DNA of 31,386 bases, taken from the NCBI GenBank assembly GCA_035606665.1, contig DATNEY010000044.1:1-31386 (forward strand). The letters run 5' to 3'. Below are positions 1 to 6,873 of the stretch, piece after piece (within the stretch, counting starts at the first letter, position 1; the number at the start of each line of letters is the position of its first letter). A program made the position numbers and the translations under genes. Origin of the DNA: DASUGC01 sp035606665 (GTDB lineage: Bacteria > Acidobacteriota > Vicinamibacteria > Vicinamibacterales > SCN-69-37). The notes under the pieces are model-generated. The model was not told the DNA's origin. It made no database searches and saw nothing but the letters and a program-made list of their open reading frames with translations.

Positions 1-1
1 G

Positions 2-406
2 ATCACCGCGATCACGGAGAGCGTGAGCAAGGTGAAGGGGCTCGTGGACGAAGTGAGTGTCGCGAGCCGGCAGCAGGCGCAGGGGATCGACCAGGTGTCG
101 CAGGCCATCGCGCAGATGGAGAAGGTCACGCAGACGACCGCGGCCACGGCCGAAGAGAGCGCCGCGGCGAGCGAGGAGCTGAGCGCGCAGGCCGAGACCG
201 CGCAGACGGTTGTTGGCAAGCTCCGCATGCTCGTCGGCGGCAGTGACTCAGGCTCGGCGCCGGTTCACACCGCGCCAGCCGTGGTCACGAAGACCGCCGG
301 CTCTGTCGTTCCGATGGCGAAGGCGCGTGTCCGCCCGGAGCAGACGATCCGCACCGCCGAGGACGAGCTTCCGCTCGAGCCGACCGGCACGTTCGGAAAG
401 TTCTAG
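2..406 (+). CDS. Methyl-accepting chemotaxis protein, C-terminal fragment (5' end outside window)
   Basis: This is the last 134 codons of a chemoreceptor whose reading frame is already open at the window edge. It holds the descending helix of the cytoplasmic signalling coiled coil, with the Ala/Glu-rich methylation stretch (ATAEESAAASEELSAQ), and ends in a Pro/Val-rich flexible tail finishing TGTFGKF. The hairpin tip and sensor domain lie upstream and cannot be judged. Over about 70 residues it is nearly identical to the same part of the next gene, so the two look like a recent tandem duplication; only the tails differ. In the cell it would sit at the inner membrane, signalling to CheA/CheW and being modified by CheR, CheB and CheD, all encoded downstream. 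There is no CheR-binding pentapeptide at the end. The family call is firm; the sensed ligand is unknown. Confidence 0.93.
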   Translation: MTAITESVSKVKGLVDEVSVASRQQAQGIDQVSQAIAQMEKVTQTTAATAEESAAASEELSAQAETAQTVVGKLRMLVGGSDSGSAPVHTAPAVVTKTAGSVVPMAKARVRPEQTIRTAEDELPLEPTGTFGKF

Positions 407-416
407 GGTTCTGACG

Positions 417-453
417 CCTCCGAGGTCACGGAGAAATCCGGAGGCCTCGGAGG
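417..453. terminator. Nested inverted repeat between the two chemoreceptor genes
   Basis: The arms CCTCCGAGG (417-425) and CCTCGGAGG (445-453) are perfect inverse complements. Inside them, CGGA-GAAA-TCCG (429-440) forms a small hairpin with a GNRA-type loop. It starts 11 bases after the upstream stop codon. No T-run follows, so it is either a non-classical terminator or an RNA-stabilising hairpin between the two receptor genes. Confidence 0.45.
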
Positions 454-483
454 AATTCGTAGCCGCGTGGGGGCGCTAGGCAG

Positions 484-2085
484 ATGACTCGAAGATTCCG
501 ACTCACAACACGACTGATCGCGCCTCTGGTGGCCATCTTCATCACGGGCTTTGCCGCCCTGACGATGTTCATCGCCTCCTCTACCGAGCGCCGCGCCGTC
601 GACGCCGCGATAGAGAATGCGCGCGCCAACATCCGGCAGTTCGCCGCGCTGCGCGCGTACTACACGGAGCAGGTGGTCGGCAAAGTCAAGGCGCAGACCG
701 CGATGAAGGTCTCGTTCGACCACGAAGCGGCGGACACGCTGCCGCTTCCGGCGACGATGATCCACGACCTGAGCGGGATCTACGACAAGAACAAGGTCGG
801 CATCAGCCTCCGGCTGTACAGCGCGTACCCGTTCCCCAATCGCAGCTCGAGAAAGATCGACACGTTCGGCAACGACGCCATCAAGGCGGTCACCGCCGGG
901 CCGGACAATCCATTCGTCCGCACGGAAATGGTCGACGGCCGCGAGTCCGTGCGCGTCGCCGTGGCCGACAAGATGGCCACCGCGGCGTGCGTCACGTGCC
1001 ACAACACGCGGCCCGATTCGCCGAAGAAGGACTGGAAGGTCGGCGACGTCCGCGGCGTGCTCGAAGTCGTCATCCCAATCGACAATACCCTCGCGGCCAA
1101 CAGCGCCATGATGACGAAGGTCGAAGTCGTCCTCGGGCTGCTTCTCGCGGCGTCGGTCGCCGTGCTCGTGGTCCTGCTGCGCCGGTCGGTCATTCGTCCG
1201 GTTGCCGCGGCCGTCGCGAGCTTCGCGGCGTCCGCTGGACGGACCCAGGACGTGTCCACCCAGGTGGCGTCCTCGTCGCAGTCGCTGTCGCAGGGCGCGA
1301 CCGAACAGGCTGCCTCACTCGAAGAGACGTCGGCGTCCATGGAAGAGATGGCGTCGATGACGCGCAAGAACGCGGAGAACTCGCAGGCGGCGGCCGGCCT
1401 CATGGCCGAGGTCGACGCCCGCGTGAAGGATTCGAACGGCTCGCTCGGCAGCATGGTGTCGTCGATGCAGGCCATCGAAGAGTCGAGTCAGCAGGTCGCG
1501 AAGATCATCAAGACGATCGACGAGATCGCGTTCCAGACGAACATCCTGGCCCTGAACGCCGCCGTGGAAGCCGCGCGCGCGGGCGAGGCGGGGATGGGCT
1601 TCGCGGTCGTCGCCGACGAAGTCCGCAATCTGGCGCAGCGATCGGCGCAGGCCGCCAGGGACACGACCGCGCTCATCGAGGCGTCTGTGGCCAAGTCGCA
1701 GGCAGGCTCCGCGAAAGTCACCGAAGTCGCTGCGTCGATTTCGGCGATCACCGACAGCGTGGGCCGGGTGAAGGGCCTCGTGGACGAGGTGAGCGTGGCC
1801 AGCCGTCAGCAGGCGCAGGGCATCGGCCAGGTCGCCCAGGCCATCTCGCAGATGGAGAAGGTCACGCAGACGACCGCGGCCACGGCCGAGGAAAGCGCCG
1901 CGGCGAGCGAGGAGCTCAGCGCGCAGGTCGAGACAACGCAGGCGGCCGTCACCGAGCTGCGGCAGCTCGTTGGCGCCACGGCGGTGCCGGCCAGGAAGCC
2001 GCGACCGGCTGTATCTCGGCCCGTCGTCCAGGTTCCGGCCACACGGCCGGCGCCGCGACTGGTCAAGGTCAGTCGACGGGCCTGA
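484..2085 (+). CDS. Methyl-accepting chemotaxis protein with periplasmic heme-motif (DUF3365/Tll0287-like) sensor
   Basis: This 533-residue receptor has an N-terminal membrane segment (about 12-32), a periplasmic domain (33-205), a second membrane segment (about 212-231) and a cytoplasmic signalling coiled coil. The hairpin tip starts at E347 (EIAFQTNILALNAAVEAARA). CVTCH at residues 169-173, just before the end of the periplasmic part, is a c-type heme attachment motif. With the surrounding layout it fits the DUF3365/Tll0287-like sensors, which are proposed to detect redox state or small gaseous ligands. The HAMP region is very short: RPVAAAVASFAASAG runs almost directly into the methylation helix. 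The protein ends in a Pro/Arg-rich tail with no pentapeptide. It lies directly behind a near-duplicate receptor gene and ahead of a kinase operon and the che genes, so CheA/CheW/CheR/CheB/CheD from this window are the likely partners. The ATG at 484 has only a weak ribosome site. Confidence 0.93.
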   Translation: MTRRFRLTTRLIAPLVAIFITGFAALTMFIASSTERRAVDAAIENARANIRQFAALRAYYTEQVVGKVKAQTAMKVSFDHEAADTLPLPATMIHDLSGIYDKNKVGISLRLYSAYPFPNRSSRKIDTFGNDAIKAVTAGPDNPFVRTEMVDGRESVRVAVADKMATAACVTCHNTRPDSPKKDWKVGDVRGVLEVVIPIDNTLAANSAMMTKVEVVLGLLLAASVAVLVVLLRRSVIRPVAAAVASFAASAGRTQDVSTQVASSSQSLSQGATEQAASLEETSASMEEMASMTRKNAENSQAAAGLMAEVDARVKDSNGSLGSMVSSMQAIEESSQQVAKIIKTIDEIAFQTNILALNAAVEAARAGEAGMGFAVVADEVRNLAQRSAQAARDTTALIEASVAKSQAGSAKVTEVAASISAITDSVGRVKGLVDEVSVASRQQAQGIGQVAQAISQMEKVTQTTAATAEESAAASEELSAQVETTQAAVTELRQLVGATAVPARKPRPAVSRPVVQVPATRPAPRLVKVSRRA

Positions 2086-2086
2086 T

Positions 2087-2104
2087 TCGGCCGGCGCCGG
2101 CCGA
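2087..2104. terminator. 18-base perfect palindrome after the chemoreceptor gene
   Basis: TCGGCCGGCGCCGGCCGA is identical to its own reverse complement. It begins two bases after the receptor stop codon and ends one base before a sigma-28-like promoter. It could form a very GC-rich hairpin that insulates the promoter from read-through. There is no T-run directly after it, although a run of five T falls at 2112-2116 inside the promoter. Confidence 0.45.
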
Positions 2105-2105
2105 T

Positions 2106-2132
2106 TCAAGGTTTTTCGGCGAATGCCGATTG
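2106..2132 (+). promoter_or_regulatory. Predicted sigma-28 (FliA) promoter upstream of hybrid kinase operon
   Basis: TCAAGGTT (2106-2113), 11 bases, GCCGATTG (2125-2132). Known FliA promoters have a TAAAG/TCAAG-type -35 box and a GCCGATA-type -10 box at this spacing. Two other sites in the window share the same boxes and spacing. Transcription would begin near 2139, only a few bases before the ATG at 2146, so the message would be almost leaderless. Confidence 0.7.
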
Positions 2133-2145
2133 GGTCTCGAAGGGC

Positions 2146-3675
2146 ATGTCCGTTCCTGAAGCCAGCCTGTTCGGCCAGCTCGCCGACAACATCAAGGAAG
2201 CGCTGGTTGTCGTTGACCTGGCCGACTACCGGCCCAGGCTCCTGAACAAGTCGTGGGAAGACATGTGGGGCCGCAGCGCCGAGGAGGCGATGCGCGACCC
2301 GCAGGTGTGGATTGCCGGCCTCCACCCGGATGACATGCCCGCGATTCTCCAGGCGGGCGAAACGCTTTCGCGCGGCGAGCCCGTTACCCAGGTCTTCAGG
2401 GTGGTCCGTCCGGATGAGTCCCAGCGGCTCGTCCGCGCACGGTGCTTTCCCGTCCGCGATGCCGATGGCGGCGTCTACCGATTCGTCGGTCTCGTCGAGG
2501 ACATCACGTCGCTGCGCCGCATGGAAGACCAGTTGCGCGGCGCGCAACGCATGGACGCGGTGGGCCGGCTCGCCGGCGGCATCGCGCACGACTTCAACAA
2601 CGCGCTGACGTCCATCCTTGGATACGCGGAGCTCGTGCTCTCTGACCTCGGTCCGAGCCATCCCTCGAGCGGCCGCGTGGAGGCGATTCGCTCCGCCGGG
2701 CATCACGCCGCCAACCTGACGCGCCAGCTGCTCGCGTTCAGCCGCAGACAGATCCTGCAGCCGCGCGATCTCGATCTCAACGAGCTCGTGCAGCGCATCG
2801 AACCGCTGCTGAAGCGCGTCACCGGAGAGGACATCGATCTGTCTTTGCGGCTGACGACGCCGCTCTCGACCGTGCGCGCCGATCCCGGACAGATCGAACA
2901 GGTCGTCATGAATCTCGTGCTGAACGCGCGCGATGCGATGCCGAACGGCGGACGGCTGACGATTGAAACCGCGCACTCGGATCTCGACGGGCACTTCGTG
3001 GCCGCGCATCCCGGGTCGTCCACCGGCCGGCATGTCCTCCTCGTCGTCACCGACACCGGCGCCGGCATGGACGAAGAGACCAGGCGGCGCCTGTTCGAGC
3101 CGTTCTTCACGACGAAAGGCGTCGGGAAAGGGCCCGGCCTCGGACTCTCCACCGCGTACGGCATCGTCAAGCAGAGCCGCGGATCGATCTGGGTCTACAG
3201 CGAGCCGGGGCAGGGCGCGTCGTTCAAGATCTACCTGCCCGTCGTCACGGACCTGTCGGCAGTGTCCGCCACTGAAACTGGCGAGCCCGAGGAGCTCGGC
3301 GGCGCGGAGACCGTGCTGCTCGTCGAGGATCAGGCCGACGTGCGATCGATCGTCGTCGACTCACTCCGCCCGCGCGGTTACACCGTGCTCGCCGCGTCGG
3401 ATGGATGTGAAGCTGTCGAGGTCGCGCGCACCTGCGCGCAGCCGATCGATGTCCTGTTGACGGATGTCATCATGCCCGGCCTCGGCGGACGCGATGTCGC
3501 GTACCGCGTGCGCGCGCTGCGGCCCTCGACGCGCGTCGTCTTCATGTCCGGCTACACGGATGATGCGGTCGTGGAGCGCGGCATGCTGGAGCAAGGCGCT
3601 GCCTTTCTGCAGAAGCCGTTTACTTCTCGCGCGCTGCTTCAGAAGATCCGGGCCGTGCTCGACGGCAGGGGCTAA
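2146..3675 (+). CDS. PAS-domain hybrid histidine kinase (PAS-HisKA-HATPase-REC)
   Basis: A soluble 509-residue hybrid sensor kinase with no membrane segment. A PAS domain with its PAC extension (about 10-125) is followed by a dimerisation/phospho-acceptor helix with H148 in GRLAGGIAHDFNNAL. An HATPase domain follows (N-box NLVLNARDAM near 253, DTGAGM near 302, FEPFFTTK near 318). A C-terminal receiver runs from about 389 to 505, with acceptor D440 in LLTDVIMPG and the conserved Lys in QKPF. Autophosphorylation on H148 and transfer to D440 is the family mechanism; an Hpt protein would be needed to pass the phosphate on. It is first in a tight operon (the next gene starts one base after its stop) behind a sigma-28-like promoter, which suggests co-expression with motility genes. 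AAGGG lies one base before the ATG. The signal sensed by the PAS domain cannot be read from sequence. Confidence 0.93.
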   Translation: MSVPEASLFGQLADNIKEALVVVDLADYRPRLLNKSWEDMWGRSAEEAMRDPQVWIAGLHPDDMPAILQAGETLSRGEPVTQVFRVVRPDESQRLVRARCFPVRDADGGVYRFVGLVEDITSLRRMEDQLRGAQRMDAVGRLAGGIAHDFNNALTSILGYAELVLSDLGPSHPSSGRVEAIRSAGHHAANLTRQLLAFSRRQILQPRDLDLNELVQRIEPLLKRVTGEDIDLSLRLTTPLSTVRADPGQIEQVVMNLVLNARDAMPNGGRLTIETAHSDLDGHFVAAHPGSSTGRHVLLVVTDTGAGMDEETRRRLFEPFFTTKGVGKGPGLGLSTAYGIVKQSRGSIWVYSEPGQGASFKIYLPVVTDLSAVSATETGEPEELGGAETVLLVEDQADVRSIVVDSLRPRGYTVLAASDGCEAVEVARTCAQPIDVLLTDVIMPGLGGRDVAYRVRALRPSTRVVFMSGYTDDAVVERGMLEQGAAFLQKPFTSRALLQKIRAVLDGRG

Positions 3676-3676
3676 G

Positions 3677-4615
3677 ATGCGCGGAGTGCTGGGGCACGTG
3701 ACGTCTTGGCGCCTGTCTCTGGCCGCGGTCGTCTGCCTGACCCTCGTCGTGGATCCCGGCCCAGCCGCGCAGGCGGCGGGCGCCGTGATGCGCTACGTGC
3801 ACAACGGCCCGGAGTCCCCGCTCGATCGCCGCTACACATATCAGTGGGCGATCCTCGCCGCCGCCCTCGAACGCACGCGTGCGGCCTACGGTCCGTACTC
3901 CATCGACACGGCGGAGTTCATGACGGAGACGCGCCAGCGCTTCGAGCTCGCGCGGGCGTCCGGACGCCTGTCGGTGATGTACCTCGGCACGACGCCGGAG
4001 ATGGAGCGCGAGCTGACGCCGATTCGCATTCCGGTCGACCTGAATCTCGGCGGCTACAGCGTGTTTCTCATCAAAAAGAATCGTCAGGCCGAGTTTGCGT
4101 CGGTGCGCTCGCTCGACGACCTGCGGCGCTTTTCGTTCGGGCTCGGGCTCGGGTGGCTCGACGCGGACATTCTTCGGGCCAGCCGCCTCAAGGTGGTGAC
4201 CGGGTCCAGCTACAACGGCCTCTTCGAAATGGCGGAGAACGCGCGGTTCGACGCGTTCCCCCGCGCCGCGGTCGAAGTGCTCGATGAATACGCGCTGCGC
4301 AAGGACGCGATGCAGTCGCTCGCGATCGAGCGCGAGCTGGTCCTCTCATACCCGATGCCGATGTACTTCTGGTTTTCGAGCACCGCTGAGGGCCGCCGGC
4401 TTGCCGAGCGTGCCGAGGCCGGCATGCGCCTGATGCTCGGCGACGGCAGCTACGCCCGCGTATTCCGCCAGTACCAGGATCGCAAGATCCGCACGCTCGA
4501 CCTCATGGGGCGCCGGGTCATCACCATACCGAATCCGTTCCTCAGTCCGGACACCCCGTTCGCGGATCGCCGGCTGTGGTTCGATCCGCGCAGCTACCGG
4601 GCGGGCAAGTCGTGA
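3677..4615 (+). CDS. Periplasmic solute-binding-like protein
   Basis: This 312-residue protein starts with an export signal (hydrophobic LSLAAVVCLTLVV, likely cleaved around AQAAGA near residue 33). The mature part looks like a type 2 periplasmic binding protein, with short strand-helix units, a central SLDDLRRFSFGLGLGWLDADIL segment and a C-terminal helix YARVFRQYQDRKIR. That resembles the transporter substrate-binding domains often coupled to sensor kinases or diguanylate cyclases. No permease or ATPase gene is nearby. The ATG at 3677 lies one base after the upstream kinase stop, and its own stop overlaps the next kinase start, so it is made with two kinases. The simplest reading is a ligand-presenting partner for the membrane kinase encoded next, not a transport component. 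Family membership is by overall look, not by a diagnostic motif. Confidence 0.72.
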   Translation: MRGVLGHVTSWRLSLAAVVCLTLVVDPGPAAQAAGAVMRYVHNGPESPLDRRYTYQWAILAAALERTRAAYGPYSIDTAEFMTETRQRFELARASGRLSVMYLGTTPEMERELTPIRIPVDLNLGGYSVFLIKKNRQAEFASVRSLDDLRRFSFGLGLGWLDADILRASRLKVVTGSSYNGLFEMAENARFDAFPRAAVEVLDEYALRKDAMQSLAIERELVLSYPMPMYFWFSSTAEGRRLAERAEAGMRLMLGDGSYARVFRQYQDRKIRTLDLMGRRVITIPNPFLSPDTPFADRRLWFDPRSYRAGKS

Positions 4616-6873
4616 CGCCAATGCGTCTCCGCCGTACCTCCATCTCCACGGTCGTCACGATTGCTCTCGTCGCGACCGTGACCGTGCTGCTCGCCGTGCC
4701 TGGATTCATCGCGTACCGCGCGATTCGTGCCGAGCGCCTCGGCGAACTGGCCGAGCGGCATGCGCGGAAGGCCGATGAGCTGGCGGTCGCGCTGACGCTG
4801 CCCGTCTGGAACTTCGATCGGGATCAAATCAACCACGTCCTCTATGGCGTGATGCGCGATCAGAACGTCGCCGGCATCGTCGTTCGTCTGGCCGACGAGC
4901 ACAAGACGACCCATGCGCGATCGCGCGACGCGAATTGGGGGAGCCGGGACGGCACGCCGGGACCGGACACCCGCGTGGCGGTCGCAAGCCGTAAGGTTCG
5001 GGGCGGTTCGGGCGACCTGGCCACGCTGGATCTGTTCATCACGTCGCGTTTCGTCGAAGCGGAGCTCAGCCGGACGCGGCGGGCCATGATTCTCGGGATC
5101 GTCGCGCTCGATTTCATCCTGGTGTTCGTCGTCCGCGGGATGTTGTGGCGGCTCGTCGTCCGCCCGCTCCGCGAACTCGAGGCACATGCCGGCGCCATCA
5201 GCAGCGGCCCCGTGTCTCCTGAGAGGTTTGCCGGGCTGCGGTTTCGCGGGGAGCTCGATCGTCTGCGCGAGTCCATCCGCGAGATGGTCGCCCTGCTCAA
5301 CGCCCGGTACGAAGCGCTGGGACTATCCGAGCGCGAGCTCCGGGCGAGCGAGGAGCGGCTGAGCTCGGCGATGCAAAACTCGCCAATCGGCATGGCGCTC
5401 GTGGGCGTCGACGGCCGCTGGCTCGAAGTGAATCCCGCACTCTGCGCGATCGTCGGCTACACCCGCGACGAACTGCTGACGATGACCTTCCGCGACATTA
5501 CGCATCCCGGTGACAGCGAGACGGACGAACGCCGGATCCGCCGGCTGCTCGCCGGCGAAGTCGAGAGCACCCAGGTTGAGAAGCGGTACATCCACAAGAG
5601 TGGCCGCATCGTATGGATCCAGCTCAACACGACGATCGTGTGGAGTCACGATGCCGAGCCGCGGCACTTCGTCTCGCAGATCCAGGACATCACCGAACGG
5701 CTGCGCGTCGAGGAGCAGATGCGCCAGACGACGAAGCTCGAAGCGATCGGCCGCCTGGCGGGCGGTATCGCGCATGACTTCAACAACATCCTGATGGTCG
5801 TGCTGGGCCACGCGCGCGTCATCGCGGCCCGGGAGGGCGCGCCGGCGGACGTCCGAAGCGCGGCCGCGGAGATCGTCAGGAGCAGTGACCGGGCCACGGC
5901 ATTGACCCGCCAGCTCCTTGCGTTCAGCCGGCGGCAGCCGATCGAGCTGCGCGCCATTCATCTCGATGAGGCCGTCGCGAGTGTCTGCGGGATGATTCAG
6001 CGCCTGGTCGGGGAGGACGTGGCAGTCACGCTCGTGCGTCCGGACGACGCTGTGCCCGTGCGCGCCGACGCCGGGATGATCGACCAGGTCCTCTTGAACT
6101 TCGCCGTGAACGCACGTGACGCGATGCCGGACGGCGGGAGTCTCGAGATCCGCACGGGAGTGGCCGACGTCGGCGAAACTGGCGCGCCTGGCTCGCGGCC
6201 TGGCCGCTTCGCCTATGTATCCGTGACCGACACCGGCGGCGGTATCGCGCCGGAACACCTGCCGCACGTCTTCGAGCCGTTCTTCACCACCAAGGAGGTC
6301 GGCCGTGGCACGGGCCTCGGCCTGGCCACCACCTACGGCATCGCGCAGCAGCATGGCGGTTGGGTCGAGGTCGACAGCATCGTCGGGAGAGGTTCGACGT
6401 TCCGCGTCTACCTGCCATTGGCGGATAGATGTCCGGAGTCCAACATCCAAGCTCCTGTGGCGAGGCCGGTGGCCGCACCGGGCGGCGGGGAGACGATCCT
6501 TCTTGTCGAGGATGAAAACGCCGTCCGCGATCTCGTCGCGGATTTCCTCGGCGGCCAGGGCTATCGGGTTGTCCAGGCGGCGACCGGCCACGAGGCGCTG
6601 GATCTCTGGGACAAGCACTCCATCGACCTCGTCCTGACGGACGTCGTCATGCCGGACGGCATGACGGGCTTCGATCTTGCAAACAAGCTCGAGGCCATGC
6701 GTCCAGGGGTTCCCATCATCTACACGAGCGGTTACCCCGCGGGGACAGTTGGGTCTGACGGCACACTCAAGGAGGGTGTCAACTACCTCGCGAAACCCTA
6801 CAACCTCGCCGATCTGGCGCGCGCGCTGCGGGCACTGCTTGGCGTGCCGGCGGCGAAGGGGACCGCCCGGTGA
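4612..6873 (+). CDS. Membrane hybrid histidine kinase (periplasmic sensor-HAMP-PAS-HisKA-HATPase-REC)
   Basis: About 753 residues. Membrane segments lie near 11-32 and 159-178 and flank a periplasmic domain of about 125 residues that contains LPVWNFDRDQI. Then come a HAMP linker (about 180-240), PAS/PAC (about 250-363), the H-box with H388 (GRLAGGIAHDFNNIL), an HATPase with DTGGGI and FEPFFTTK, and a C-terminal receiver with D677 in LVLTDVVMP and the conserved Lys in LAKPYN. The GTG at 4612 overlaps the previous stop codon (GTGA) and suggests translational coupling; an ATG at 4621 is the alternative start. It sits directly behind a secreted binding-protein-like gene, so its periplasmic domain may read that protein's ligand-bound state. 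The next kinase gene overlaps its stop. Receiver phosphate would need an external Hpt or would act as a sink. Confidence 0.92.
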   Translation: MTPMRLRRTSISTVVTIALVATVTVLLAVPGFIAYRAIRAERLGELAERHARKADELAVALTLPVWNFDRDQINHVLYGVMRDQNVAGIVVRLADEHKTTHARSRDANWGSRDGTPGPDTRVAVASRKVRGGSGDLATLDLFITSRFVEAELSRTRRAMILGIVALDFILVFVVRGMLWRLVVRPLRELEAHAGAISSGPVSPERFAGLRFRGELDRLRESIREMVALLNARYEALGLSERELRASEERLSSAMQNSPIGMALVGVDGRWLEVNPALCAIVGYTRDELLTMTFRDITHPGDSETDERRIRRLLAGEVESTQVEKRYIHKSGRIVWIQLNTTIVWSHDAEPRHFVSQIQDITERLRVEEQMRQTTKLEAIGRLAGGIAHDFNNILMVVLGHARVIAAREGAPADVRSAAAEIVRSSDRATALTRQLLAFSRRQPIELRAIHLDEAVASVCGMIQRLVGEDVAVTLVRPDDAVPVRADAGMIDQVLLNFAVNARDAMPDGGSLEIRTGVADVGETGAPGSRPGRFAYVSVTDTGGGIAPEHLPHVFEPFFTTKEVGRGTGLGLATTYGIAQQHGGWVEVDSIVGRGSTFRVYLPLADRCPESNIQAPVARPVAAPGGGETILLVEDENAVRDLVADFLGGQGYRVVQAATGHEALDLWDKHSIDLVLTDVVMPDGMTGFDLANKLEAMRPGVPIIYTSGYPAGTVGSDGTLKEGVNYLAKPYNLADLARALRALLGVPAAKGTAR

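Noticed and set aside
1315..3033. 572-codon open frame on the minus strand
   Set aside because: It lies antisense to the chemoreceptor and PAS hybrid kinase, which have clear domains. The translation is Arg/His/Asp-rich low-complexity sequence typical of antisense frames in GC-rich genes.
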